Below the pieces are notes generated by a model. That model ran no database searches. It was not told the origin of the DNA and worked only from the letters and a program-made list of their open reading frames with translations. From Planctomycetota bacterium (GTDB lineage Bacteria > Planctomycetota > Planctomycetia > Gemmatales > HRBIN36): a stretch of 64,000 nucleotides of DNA. How positions within the stretch are numbered: position 1 is the first letter of the stretch; the number at the start of each line of letters is the position of its first letter. The translations under genes and the position numbers were made by a program. The stretch spans positions 154,593 through 218,592 of the forward strand of contig JACTMY010000004.1 of the NCBI GenBank assembly GCA_014584395.1, written 5' to 3'. Positions 26,845-35,563 of this stretch are shown in pieces.

Positions 26845-28344
26845 TTACCCTTGCTTGACGGCGTTGCTTGTTTGTTGCTGTTGACGCCGGAGATATTCCA
26901 GAGCTTTGTCGAGAACCCGGTCTTGGCCATGGGTCTTGGGGGCGGGCAGCGGCTCACAAGCCTGGATCAACGAATAAAGATTCCATGTCATTCCGGAGGG
27001 GCTGGGGTGGACCCATAGACTGGCCCATGGTCGAATGACGTCCGCCAGGATTTCCCCTTGTTCTTGCGGCGACAATGGAACGCGGATCACATCCCGGTCT
27101 CTTCGACTCAGCCAGTAGGCCAACTCTTCTTGCGGCGACAGTTTGACTTCCGCGTCCGGCCGAACACCCCAGTCTTCGTCATCCTTGCTGTTGGGAAACC
27201 GGTGAATGTTCTTGCCATTGGGCCGCAGGTATTTGGCAATGGTCAATTTCAGCGCCGTGGTGCCGCCTTCCATTTGAATCAAGCTTTGCACGCTGCCCTT
27301 GCCGTAAGTGCGTTCGCCAACGACATAGGCCCGCTCCCAGTCCTGCAGGGCCGCCGCGACGATTTCACTGGCGCTGGCGCTGCCTTCATTGACCAGCAGC
27401 ACCATGGGATGCTGATCGCGGTTCTTGAACAGGGCCAGTTCGGGGATGGCGTCGTAATATTCGGGGTTATGCGTGCGGCCCTCGACGCTGACAATGCGGC
27501 CTCGGTCCAAAAACAGGCGGGCCACGTCCACGGCCGCCGTCAGCGAACCGCCGGGGTTGCCCCGCAGATCGAGGATCAGGCCGCGCACTTGCTGTTCTTG
27601 CAAGTGCAGGAGGGCTTTTTTCAACTCCTCCCCCGTCTTGCGGCCGAACACGGTGATGCGCACGTAACCGATGCGATGTTCCTTGTCGATCATGTAGTCC
27701 CATTGCTGCTGGTGGTCCCGGCGATCGCCCATTACGCTTTCGACCTCGATGATCTCGCGGATCAACTTGACGTCGCGGGTCCGAAACGCGCCGCGCGAGC
27801 GGATGGACAGAACGACCGCTTCGCCTGGCGGACCTTGGATTTTGTCGACGGCTTCATCGCTGGTCATCCCTTTCGTGCTCACGCCATTGATCTTGTCGAT
27901 CTCATCCCCGGGCTTGATGCCCGCTCGATAAGCGGGAGAGCCGGCAATGGGACTGACGACGGTGAGCTTTTTCGTGTCGCGCGCCACGTTCAAACTGATG
28001 CCGACGCCGCCAAAGCTCCCTTCGGTGGTCTTAGCGAAGGTCCGATATTCCCGGGCGTTCATGAAGCCGGAGTGTTCATCCAAACCCTGCAGGCCCGATT
28101 GAATGGCGGCTTCGACGAACTTGCGGCGCTCTTCCTTGCTCAATTCGTGGACATATTGGGCTTCCACGTGTTGGAGGACGTCGATGAACAGGCTCACATT
28201 TTCATAATCTTGAAAATGGCCGGGCATGCCTTTCAGATAGCGCAAGGGTCCGTGCGGACCCGCCAAAGAACCTTGCGCGATGAACCAACCGAAGGCGCAG
28301 AGTGTCAAGCATCCAAGTAACCAGCGCAAGTTTTGCCGCGGCAT
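26845..28344 (-). CDS. C-terminal processing peptidase (S41 family)
   Basis: A 499-residue exported serine protease. A signal peptide or anchor (LRWLLGCLTLCAFGWFIAQG) is followed by a PDZ domain (about 100-190, with GGVGISL and GIKPGDEIDKINGV) and the S41 core: LDLRGNPGG, the catalytic Ser in NEGSASASEIVA and the general-base Lys in YGKGSVQS. The C-terminal ~110 residues are not conserved motifs I know. ATG 28344 has AAGGAG eight bases upstream; the upstream in-frame ATG at 28389 lacks this. It probably trims or degrades envelope proteins. Confidence 0.9.
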   Translation of the reverse strand: MPRQNLRWLLGCLTLCAFGWFIAQGSLAGPHGPLRYLKGMPGHFQDYENVSLFIDVLQHVEAQYVHELSKEERRKFVEAAIQSGLQGLDEHSGFMNAREYRTFAKTTEGSFGGVGISLNVARDTKKLTVVSPIAGSPAYRAGIKPGDEIDKINGVSTKGMTSDEAVDKIQGPPGEAVVLSIRSRGAFRTRDVKLIREIIEVESVMGDRRDHQQQWDYMIDKEHRIGYVRITVFGRKTGEELKKALLHLQEQQVRGLILDLRGNPGGSLTAAVDVARLFLDRGRIVSVEGRTHNPEYYDAIPELALFKNRDQHPMVLLVNEGSASASEIVAAALQDWERAYVVGERTYGKGSVQSLIQMEGGTTALKLTIAKYLRPNGKNIHRFPNSKDDEDWGVRPDAEVKLSPQEELAYWLSRRDRDVIRVPLSPQEQGEILADVIRPWASLWVHPSPSGMTWNLYSLIQACEPLPAPKTHGQDRVLDKALEYLRRQQQQTSNAVKQG

Positions 28345-28542
28345 GAGCCAAACTCCTTGTGAGGGTTCCATCCCAGGGGGCATTGCCATGTGAAATTATA
28401 AATGGAAGGCCAAAAAGGAACAATCCGAGCCAGGCGTGTTTCGATGCAACAGGCATGTTTATGGTGAGGGGCCAAGTCAGCGGCAACCCTCTAATCGGTT
28501 TGAGAGGGCCATCTTGGAGCATTTGAAATCATAGAGGCCCTC

Positions 28543-28570
28543 TTGCTCCCCTTGGGGGGACGTGTATAAT
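28543..28570 (+). promoter_or_regulatory. candidate promoter of tRNA-Gly
   Basis: TTGCTC (28543-28548) and a consensus TATAAT (28565-28570) are separated by 16 bases. The tRNA begins 20 bases after the -10, the expected distance for a short 5' leader. An inverted repeat, GAGGGCC (28504-28510) with GGCCCTC (28536-28542), lies just upstream. Confidence 0.5.
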
Positions 28571-28590
28571 TCCGGTTGCCAGCAAATGGT

Positions 28591-28662
<72 letters not shown>

Positions 28663-28776
28663 CTTGTAGGAATTCGGTCCTGCCAACCCGAATTCCGGGG
28701 TTAGGACGAGGCCGGTTCGGCCAAGCGTAATGGCCGGCCCGGCTCTTTTCGTCTTTCAACGCCAGAGGATGTCAAC

Positions 28777-30282
28777 ATGACGGATGAGCTTAAAGACACA
28801 GGCAGCTCCACTCTCGATGACGTGAACGCCAAAACCGAGGCCGACGACCAGACGGTGGAGCCGTCAGGTGAAGAAAAAAAAGAGCGGCTCAACCAAAACG
28901 TCCTCATCCACGATGTCGGCCCATGCCGCAAGCGCATCAACGTAATCATCAACCGCGGCGACATCGATAAGCGGCTGAACGAGAAGTTCAAGGAAATTGC
29001 CCCCGAAGCGCAAATTCCCGGATATCGACCGGGCAAAGTGCCCCGCAAACTGTTGCAAAAGCACTATTTCAAGGAAGTCAGCGATCAAATCAAGGCGGAA
29101 CTGGTTCTGCAAAGCCTCGAACAATTGGCGGAAGATCACAAGCTGACGCCGATCGCCCAACCCAACATCGATCCCTTCAAGATTCAATTGCCGGACGCGG
29201 GGGATTTGACTTACGAATTTGAAGTGGAAGTGGCGCCGGAATTCGAGCTGCCGCAGTACAAGGGGTTAACGCTCAAGCGGCCCGTGAAGGACATCACCGA
29301 TGCCGACGTCGATGACGCTTTCAAGAAGTTTTTGCGCCGGATGGGAACGCTGATTCCCAAGGACGGACCGGTGGAATTGGAAGATTACATCGAATGCGAC
29401 ATGACGATCCGGCATGAAGACAAAGTGATCAATGAGTTCAAGGACTTGGTGCTGAGGGTGGAACCCCAATTAGCATTCAAGGATGGCATGGCCGAGGCAT
29501 TTGGCGAGAAAATCAAGGGGGCCAAGGCTGGAGACGAACGCGACATCAGCGTGCAGCTTTCTCCCTCCTTGATGGATGATGCCCTGCGTGGGAAGTTAGT
29601 CCAAGGCCGCGTTCTCGTTAAAAATGTCAAGCAAATTCAACTTCCCGAACTCAATAGCGACTTGTTCAGCATGATGGGCGTGGAAGCTGAAGAGGAGCTG
29701 CGAGATCGCGTTCGCAGCGCCTTGGAGCAGCAGTTGGAGCATGCTCAGCGGCAGAGCGCTCGTGAACAAGTCTTGGGGCACATCGCGGAGGTTTCCACCT
29801 GGGATCTACCCCATGATCTGCTGCATCGGCAGGCGCGCCGCACCCTGCAGCGCCGCGTGTTCGAGCTGCGCAACGCCGGCTACAGCGAAGAGGACGTGCG
29901 CAAACAGATCACCATTCTACAACAAGACTCTCTAGCCACGACGGCCAAGGCGCTCAAGGAGCATTTCGTCCTGCAGAAGATCGCCGAAGTGGAGAACATC
30001 GACGTGAACGATGACGATATTCAAGAGGAAATCGAGAGCATCGCCGAACGATCCGATGAATCGCCGCGCAAGGTGCGGGCCCGCTTGGAGCGCGAGGACA
30101 TGATGGAAAGTTTGGTCATGGAAATCTTGGAGCGGAAAGCCCTGGATCTGGTCCTGGAACACGCCACCTATGAAGATGTTCCCATGGCCTCGGCGGGGCC
30201 AAAGCTGGAAGCCATTGAAGCCTCCGCCAGCGGCGTGGAAGAAACACCGCCGCCTCCGGTGACGCCGCCGACGGAAGAGTAA
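28777..30282 (+). CDS. tig: trigger factor
   Basis: A 501-residue ribosome-associated chaperone and peptidyl-prolyl isomerase. Residues 1-40 are an acidic extension not found in E. coli. The ribosome-binding domain (about 45-180) holds the signature PGYRPGKVPRKLL, where the family has GFRxGxxP. The FKBP-like domain (about 195-285) has ELEDYIECDMTIRHED and FGEKIKGAKAGDE; the helical C-terminal domain follows. It is about 60 residues longer than usual because of both ends; the last ~30 residues are Pro/Glu-rich. AGAGGA lies eight bases before the ATG, and a terminator follows. Confidence 0.93.
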   Translation: MTDELKDTGSSTLDDVNAKTEADDQTVEPSGEEKKERLNQNVLIHDVGPCRKRINVIINRGDIDKRLNEKFKEIAPEAQIPGYRPGKVPRKLLQKHYFKEVSDQIKAELVLQSLEQLAEDHKLTPIAQPNIDPFKIQLPDAGDLTYEFEVEVAPEFELPQYKGLTLKRPVKDITDADVDDAFKKFLRRMGTLIPKDGPVELEDYIECDMTIRHEDKVINEFKDLVLRVEPQLAFKDGMAEAFGEKIKGAKAGDERDISVQLSPSLMDDALRGKLVQGRVLVKNVKQIQLPELNSDLFSMMGVEAEEELRDRVRSALEQQLEHAQRQSAREQVLGHIAEVSTWDLPHDLLHRQARRTLQRRVFELRNAGYSEEDVRKQITILQQDSLATTAKALKEHFVLQKIAEVENIDVNDDDIQEEIESIAERSDESPRKVRARLEREDMMESLVMEILERKALDLVLEHATYEDVPMASAGPKLEAIEASASGVEETPPPPVTPPTEE

Positions 30283-30305
30283 TCGTCAAATTACAAGGAA
30301 TCAGT

Positions 30306-30340
30306 AGACCCGAGGGTGACCTCTCGGGTCTTTATTTTTT
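30306..30340 (+). terminator. rho-independent terminator of tig
   Basis: A 9-bp stem, AGACCCGAG (30306-30314) with CTCGGGTCT (30323-30331), has an 8-base loop and is followed by TTTATTTTTT. The minus strand lacks a matching T-run, so it serves tig only. Confidence 0.88.
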
Positions 30341-30347
30341 CAGCGGA

Positions 30348-32015
30348 TCAGGCGGATTCTTGCTCCCAGGTGGCTTTCAAATCCTGCATCCTTAACCGCA
30401 GGATTTCGACCTGTTCCATGATCACGGCGCGGTTCTTGGTCATGGATTTAATGATCTTGTCCGAGTTGTTGTGGATCGTGGTGGCCCAGGTGTGGATTTC
30501 TTCCAATTTTTCGCTGCGCTGTTCTATTTCGTTGATGGCCTTCTCCATTCCGGTGAAGTCGGCCGTGCAGGCTTCCAGATGCTTCGCCTTGCGGGTGCAC
30601 AAGGCGCGGGCGACCATGAGCGCGGCTTGCAGATATAAATCCGTGCGCGCATCCTCGCTGTCCCACACCACGAATAGGTCATCCCCCTGCCGTTGAAACG
30701 GCTCGATGCCGGCCGGCGCGGTTTTGGCCGAGAAGACGAATACGCCCACGCCGGCATCGCGATTCTTGCGCGCTTCGACGATTTCCAATCGAGCCTTGTC
30801 CAAGCGATAGCTCGCATCTTCTTTGGCTTCGAACACGATCCTGGCGCCGGCCGCCGCGGCATCCGCTCCTAGCTCGATGACAATATCTCCCACCTTGGCC
30901 TTGGCGATCAAACCCGCTTCATGGCCGACGAAGCTGGCCACTTCACCGTGGGCTTGGGCTTCTTGCTGGAGCAGGGCGTAGACGCTTTGCTCGAACGAGC
31001 GGCCATGCAGGGTCGAACGCTCCGAGACTTCCTTGGCCTTGCGCATCTCGGCCAAGGCCACCTTGACTTCCTCCTGGAACTTTTGCGCCGTTTCATGGTG
31101 TTTGTACAGCATTTCGGTCAGTTCGCGCTTCAGCCGCGCAAGGGCCGAGGTTTCCTTGTCGAGGGTCAGGTGATCATCGATTTTCTCGGAAGCGGAGGCG
31201 AGCTGCATTTGCATCCGCGACATGGCCGAGTCGGGATTATCGAGCGAAAATTGGTGGTGAATGCTGTCCTTGGCCTTCGTGACTTCCTCCACGAGTCGGC
31301 TCAGGGCGGAGTCCTTTTTGTCGAGGGAAAATTCCTTGACCACGTCATCGATGCGGGACTGCAAGTTTTTGGTCAGGCCGGCGTTGTTTTCCGTCAAATG
31401 TTGGATCAAGCGGCTGAGCGCGCTCTCTTTGTTGTCGAGTGAAAATTCCGTCAGTACTTTCGCCCGCTGATCCATCAAGGCGTTGCTGATCGTGTCGTTG
31501 AGCAGACGCAGCAACCCTTCCGACTCTTTGGGACTTAACATTTTCATCAAGGGGCTTTCGTGGCCGAAGTGGTTGAGCAGCGTCTTGTGCAGCTCCGAAT
31601 CGTTTTGGCCGATTTGCCGCCGCAGGACCTCCTCCAACTCGCCGTCCTTGCGAATCAGCCGCGTAATGCGTTCTTGCAGCCGGCCGCTTTCCGGATCGAA
31701 ATACTCCTTGAGAGAACTGGCGAGTTGCTGGGTCAAACCATGCGCATGGTGTTGCAATCGGCTATCCAATTCTTGAAGCAGTCGATCGCCGGCGCGCTGC
31801 ACGCTTTCGGCATCGATTTGACCGCGTGCTTGTTGCAACGCCAGAAGGCCAATTTTAAGGGCGCGAACCGCGTACTCCTCTCTCGCTCGGCCTTCGGGAT
31901 GAGCCGTTAATTCGCGTATCATCTCCGCATCTTGAAGGACCAGTTCGAGATGCAACGCCAGGGGCAAATGGCCATCCGGGGTTGCCGGTGACGCGTCGAT
32001 CGTCGGTGTGGACAT
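30348..32015 (-). CDS. coiled-coil repeat protein with PD-(D/E)XK nuclease-like domain
   Basis: A 555-residue soluble protein without signal peptide, not recognised as a named family. Residues 1-330 are helical and contain a repeated element FSLDxxxSALSRL at 191-203, 229-241, 256-268 and 283-295, with a weaker copy at 105-117. Residues 335-430 look like a restriction-endonuclease fold as in RmuC/DUF2130 relatives: Glu342 in GRSFEQSV, Asp377 in VGDIVIEL, then FEAKED with Glu396 and Lys398. The C-terminal ~70 residues are another coiled coil. AAAAGG eight bases before ATG 32015 sets the start. It lies 133 bases after a glycosyltransferase gene on the same strand. Nuclease activity is inferred. 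Confidence 0.65.
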   Translation of the reverse strand: MSTPTIDASPATPDGHLPLALHLELVLQDAEMIRELTAHPEGRAREEYAVRALKIGLLALQQARGQIDAESVQRAGDRLLQELDSRLQHHAHGLTQQLASSLKEYFDPESGRLQERITRLIRKDGELEEVLRRQIGQNDSELHKTLLNHFGHESPLMKMLSPKESEGLLRLLNDTISNALMDQRAKVLTEFSLDNKESALSRLIQHLTENNAGLTKNLQSRIDDVVKEFSLDKKDSALSRLVEEVTKAKDSIHHQFSLDNPDSAMSRMQMQLASASEKIDDHLTLDKETSALARLKRELTEMLYKHHETAQKFQEEVKVALAEMRKAKEVSERSTLHGRSFEQSVYALLQQEAQAHGEVASFVGHEAGLIAKAKVGDIVIELGADAAAAGARIVFEAKEDASYRLDKARLEIVEARKNRDAGVGVFVFSAKTAPAGIEPFQRQGDDLFVVWDSEDARTDLYLQAALMVARALCTRKAKHLEACTADFTGMEKAINEIEQRSEKLEEIHTWATTIHNNSDKIIKSMTKNRAVIMEQVEILRLRMQDLKATWEQESA

Positions 32016-32148
32016 CTTCCATGCCTTTTCATTGATGGATGAGAGTGATGGCAATATCTCGGTGCATGCCGATTAGTCTTTGATCTTCCATCATACGCCC
32101 TGAGCAGACCAAATAACAGCGACTCTCCAAGAGCGGTCGATGGAGGCA

Positions 32149-33408
32149 TTATCGGCGGGCTTGGATTAAGCCGAGCAGTTCGCGATTGAAGGCGTCGAGC
32201 ATCAAAGACTTGGAAAAATGTTGATGATACACTTCGAAACAATGCTGCTGCATTTGACGGAGCGCGGCAGGCTCCTTGCTCAGCTTTAGAAGGATGTCCG
32301 CCAGGCTTTCTTCCTGGCCTACTTCCAGATGCCATCCCACCTGGTATTCCCGAATCCAGCGAGCAATACTGGCATGCGCGTCACCCGCAAACAGCACGGG
32401 GCGCCCCGCGGCCAAGGAGCCAAAGAATTTGGACGGCACCACGATCCCCGTCCATTGGGGTCTCAGACTGGCGAGGTGAATGTCAGCCGCGGCGAGATGC
32501 TGGGCGAGTTCGGCTTCCTCGGCAAAGGGAGCCAAGCGGATGTTCGTATCGTCCGGCGTGATCGCGGCCCGGAGTTCATCCACGCGGTTGCCTCTCACGG
32601 CGAACGTGAACGCCACTCCTGCGCCGCGCAGCAAACGCGCCAATTTGAGGATGGAGTCATGTGCATGAGCGCGGCCGAAATTGCCTGAGTACAACAAGGC
32701 CAGACGGGCTTGGCCAAACAGCTTATCCCGAAGCCTGGGCTCCGCTGGCTCCACTTGGGCGGGTTCCGAAATGCCCCAAGGGACCAAGGTCACCTTGCGG
32801 CACGCATGGTCATATTTTTCCAATTGCTCGCGCATGCACGGACCAAGGTCGGCGATCCAGTCGCAGGAATGATAGGCCCACCGGAGCAGGCGGGTCATCC
32901 AGCGAACGAGAAGACGGTTTGGCTTCAGCATGCCGTCGGCCAGGGGGGCTTCCGGATAGAGATCGTGCGCCCAATGAGCGATTTTCACTTGCGGACGCAG
33001 AGTCTTAAAGACGCCAGCGACCAGCACGCTCAAGACGGGATCCGTACCCATCAAGAGGACGTCGGGGAGTTGCCGACCTCGGCGGAACGCCAGCAGGGAC
33101 CAGGCGCCAATCATGTAGAGGGCATTGGCGAGGCGGCCCAGGGAGGAGGACTGCTTCCAGCGCGGCCGCCAAACCCGGCGGATGCGGACGCCCTTCCATT
33201 CCTCGCGGAGCGGGTAACGTTGGCGATCATCGCGGCAGCCCCGATTGCAAGGCAGAGCTTCAACGTCCCAGCCGCGTTGCACCAGCGCTTCCGCCAGGTC
33301 GGAAAAGTTGCGCGCCGAAATGACGTCATCGGGATGAAAGTAATGATAGAGCAGGACAATATGGGGTCGACGGGGGGGCGGTGAAGAGTCGGCTCCGGCG
33401 CGGCTCAT
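32149..33408 (-). CDS. GT4-type glycosyltransferase
   Basis: A 419-residue GT-B glycosyltransferase, similar in plan to WbuB/WcaI-type enzymes of surface polysaccharide synthesis. The N-terminal domain opens with HIVLLYHYFHPDDVISA; the C-terminal donor-binding domain shows LALLYSGNFGRAH and VVPSKFFGSLAAGRPVLFAG. No membrane segment is obvious. ATG 33408 gives the standard N terminus; the frame runs open to 34131 through sequence that looks non-coding. Substrate unknown. Confidence 0.85.
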   Translation of the reverse strand: MSRAGADSSPPPRRPHIVLLYHYFHPDDVISARNFSDLAEALVQRGWDVEALPCNRGCRDDRQRYPLREEWKGVRIRRVWRPRWKQSSSLGRLANALYMIGAWSLLAFRRGRQLPDVLLMGTDPVLSVLVAGVFKTLRPQVKIAHWAHDLYPEAPLADGMLKPNRLLVRWMTRLLRWAYHSCDWIADLGPCMREQLEKYDHACRKVTLVPWGISEPAQVEPAEPRLRDKLFGQARLALLYSGNFGRAHAHDSILKLARLLRGAGVAFTFAVRGNRVDELRAAITPDDTNIRLAPFAEEAELAQHLAAADIHLASLRPQWTGIVVPSKFFGSLAAGRPVLFAGDAHASIARWIREYQVGWHLEVGQEESLADILLKLSKEPAALRQMQQHCFEVYHQHFSKSLMLDAFNRELLGLIQARR

Positions 33409-33489
33409 GCGGCACGATGTTCCCAGGAGAATAAAAATCGGCTTGGATATCCTACGGAACGAAGCACCGGCAGGCAGGGATGACGGGCC

Positions 33490-33576
33490 GAGAAGACGCT
33501 GGAGGTTGGTGAGGGGTTGGTGTGGCTCACCGTCGCAACGTCTTCTCACTTGAGAACCGCCTATCGACCGGTTCTC
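33490..33576. other. structured element with competing hairpins
   Basis: Outer stem GAGAAGACG (33490-33498) with CGTCTTCTC (33539-33547), 9 bp, encloses an inner stem GGTGAG (33508-33513) with CTCACC (33526-33531). Four bases later a second 8-bp hairpin follows: GAGAACCG (33552-33559) with CGGTTCTC (33569-33576). TTCTC (33543-33547) can instead pair with GAGAA (33552-33556), which would break both stems, a switch-like topology. On the minus strand it would lie 80-170 bases upstream of the glycosyltransferase ATG; on the plus strand it precedes the short frame at 33610. No known riboswitch class is recognised. Confidence 0.45.
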
Positions 33577-33609
33577 GGCCACGCCATTCGTTACCGAGGA
33601 GAAAAACCC

Positions 33610-33663
33610 ATGAAGGCTGACCATGAACGCGCCCTGAGGGAAGGGCGGGTTCACCCATCGTGA
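33610..33663 (+). CDS. possible 17-residue leader peptide
   Basis: A short frame that starts with ATG and ends with TGA, preceded at eight bases by GAGGAG (33596-33601), a strong ribosome binding site for so small an ORF. The peptide is charged (MKADHERALREGRVHPS). It follows the structured element at 33490-33576. It could be a leader peptide or chance; there is no homology evidence. Confidence 0.2.
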   Translation: MKADHERALREGRVHPS

Positions 33664-33865
33664 TTCATGGTGCCATCTTCTCCTCCAGTCCTTCCAATTT
33701 ACCGGCTCGGAAGGCGCAGTCAAACCAGAGCGGTCCAGGGGAATGCAAAAAGACGATGGTGACGTTGGGTTTTGCCGACCCTGACGAGTGCGGTATCTTG
33801 CGTAAAGGACGCAGAGTTTTACGCTTGCAAGGCCCTGAATCCGCTTGAAATCAGGCCGATTCCTC

Positions 33866-33893
33866 TTGCATTTTTTGGAATAACATTTATAGC
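33866..33893 (+). promoter_or_regulatory. candidate promoter of the sugar isomerase-like gene
   Basis: TTGCAT (33866-33871) and TATAGC (33888-33893) with a 16-base spacer, in a locally A+T-rich stretch about 105 bases before the start codon. Weak consensus match. Confidence 0.3.
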
Positions 33894-33999
33894 CAGCCGA
33901 CTGCCGAGAGAGGGGACGGTGCGTTCTCGTGCATGAAGCCGGCATCCTGGGGGAGGGTGTCGACGATCGCGGCTCGGCCGACTCGGGGAGGGGATTGCC

Positions 34000-34764
34000 G
34001 TGTTTGTTTCCTGCTCGACACAATGTTTCGCTCGCTATTCCTTGGAAGACGCCTTGCTGGCGATCGCCGCCCTGGAATTCAGCAAAGTCGACGTGGCCAT
34101 TCGTTCCGGGAGCCACCAATTGTCCCCGCAAGAAGTCGTGGAAGACACGAACAAGGTCATGCGCCGCTTGAAGCTGACCTCTAATCTGATCCCTGCCGCC
34201 TTCAGCGTTGAAATCGAGGAAACCAATCCCGTCGTCTTCGATGAACAGTTTAAGGCCATCTGCAAATTAGCCCGTTGGCTGACCGTGGCGACGATCAGCC
34301 TGCCCGCGGGCCCGCTGGGAACGGATTGGGATTCGGAAGTCCGGCGGCTCAGAAGCTTGGTGCAAATTGCCGCCGCGGATGGGGTGGTGCTCACCGTGGA
34401 GACGCGCATGGGAACGCTCACGGAGTGGCCCGATCAGGCGGTCAAGCTTTGTGAGAAAGTGCCTGGCCTGGGATTGACTTTGGATCCCAGCCACTATATT
34501 TGCGGCCCGAATCAAAATCGCCCTTATGATCATGTCTATCCGTATGTCCGCCATGTCCACCTGCGGGACACGGGCCGCACGCCTGATAAATTGCAAGTTC
34601 GGGTTGGCCAAGGAGAACTGGAATACAGCCGCCTCGTTTCACTTCTGGAGCGGTTTCATTACAACCGCTTGTTGTCCGTTGATATCCACGATGCCCCGCA
34701 CCTGCCCTTCAACGTCGAATCGGAAGTGCGCAAGCTCAAATACCTGCTCGATAGCCTGGCATAG
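34000..34764 (+). CDS. xylose isomerase-like TIM-barrel protein
   Basis: A 254-residue member of the sugar phosphate isomerase/epimerase superfamily. Metal-site-like segments are LTVETRMGTL, LTLDPSHYICG and YVRHVHLRDTG; the last expected Glu is replaced by Asp in SVDIHDAP. The substrate cannot be read from sequence. It starts with GTG, preceded by GGGGAGGGGA at a good distance. It appears to be a single-gene unit. Confidence 0.75.
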   Translation: MFVSCSTQCFARYSLEDALLAIAALEFSKVDVAIRSGSHQLSPQEVVEDTNKVMRRLKLTSNLIPAAFSVEIEETNPVVFDEQFKAICKLARWLTVATISLPAGPLGTDWDSEVRRLRSLVQIAAADGVVLTVETRMGTLTEWPDQAVKLCEKVPGLGLTLDPSHYICGPNQNRPYDHVYPYVRHVHLRDTGRTPDKLQVRVGQGELEYSRLVSLLERFHYNRLLSVDIHDAPHLPFNVESEVRKLKYLLDSLA

Positions 34765-34943
34765 AGTCGCGTTGGCGACTGTTAACCGATGATGCCGACC
34801 TGGCACTTTGCCTGTGCGACGGGCAGGTGGTCCGCCAATGCCAATTCAATTTCAAAGATCTCCTGGCCCCGCCGATGCTGGGTGTGGAACGACATTGGCG
34901 AAATCGCCAAGGCAAGGTGAATCACGCGGAGTAGCGGCCCGGT

Positions 34944-35387
34944 TCAATCGCCATCTCCACGCGCTTCGTGATGCTTCAGGTATTGACGAAGTTCCGCATA
35001 GACGTGGACGATGGCATCATGTTCTTGCAAAAGAGTCGTAAATCGTTGGGCGGCGGGGGAACCGCTCTGGTTTGGCTGAAGGAGATTCTTCGCTTCGGCG
35101 ATATAGGAAAAGGCATCAGCGAGCGTGAGGGCGGTTTCCGCTTCAAGGGCTTCATCGATGCGGACCACCAGTTGCAAGAAAGGCTGTAGCCAGGAAAAGG
35201 ATGGCTCATGGATCAGCAATTGCAAATACTGCGTATTGCTAATGGGGCCGTGAGCGGCCTCGTAATGTAGTCGCTCCGCATCGACCAAACCTTTGTGAAG
35301 GCGCAGAAACCCTTCCCTTAAAGGCGTGAGGATTTCCAACACGTCCGGGTCGGGAGCGGGTCGCAGACGGCGGGGCAAAGGGCTCAT
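34944..35387 (-). CDS. hypothetical helical protein
   Basis: A 147-residue soluble protein that I do not recognise. It is almost wholly helical by pattern (EILTPLREGFLRLHKGLVDAERLHYE, then a Leu-rich second half), with no Cys and no signal peptide. AAGGAA six bases before ATG 35387 supports this start over an upstream one. It is divergent from the 90-residue membrane protein gene. Confidence 0.55.
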   Translation of the reverse strand: MSPLPRRLRPAPDPDVLEILTPLREGFLRLHKGLVDAERLHYEAAHGPISNTQYLQLLIHEPSFSWLQPFLQLVVRIDEALEAETALTLADAFSYIAEAKNLLQPNQSGSPAAQRFTTLLQEHDAIVHVYAELRQYLKHHEARGDGD

Positions 35388-35433
35388 GGTGATTCCTTCT
35401 CTAAGTCGTATCTCGAACCGGGGGCTAACAAGA

Positions 35434-35463
35434 TTGCTTGCGGTCATGGGTTTAAGGTACAAT
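35434..35463 (+). promoter_or_regulatory. candidate promoter of the 90-residue membrane protein gene
   Basis: TTGCTT (35434-35439) and TACAAT (35458-35463), 18-base spacer, about 100 bases before the ATG at 35564. Confidence 0.33.
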
Positions 35464-35563
35464 ATTGCCGCCTAAATAACTGCTCTTTTTGCCATGGATG
35501 AAACCGAACAGGCAGGGGACACCTCTTTCCTCGAAAAGGGGGTTTTCTGAATGGGGGGACATC

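Larger units (their letters stand above)
33409..33999. other. 590-base non-coding region between GT4 and sugar isomerase genes
   Basis: A divergent intergenic region with several elements listed separately: nested and adjacent hairpins (33490-33576), a possible 17-codon frame (33610-33663), a 7-bp inverted repeat GCGTAAA/TTTACGC (33800-33806 and 33818-33824) and a candidate promoter (33866-33893). The long minus-strand open frame across it lacks a recognisable protein pattern. Confidence 0.55.

Noticed and set aside
27058..28320. 420-codon plus-strand open frame opposite the S41 protease
   Set aside because: Shadow frame; the protease has a ribosome binding site and intact catalytic motifs.
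33409..34131. N-terminal extension of the glycosyltransferase frame
   Set aside because: Crosses the isomerase start and structured DNA, and the translation is low-quality; the GT-B N terminus begins at 33408.
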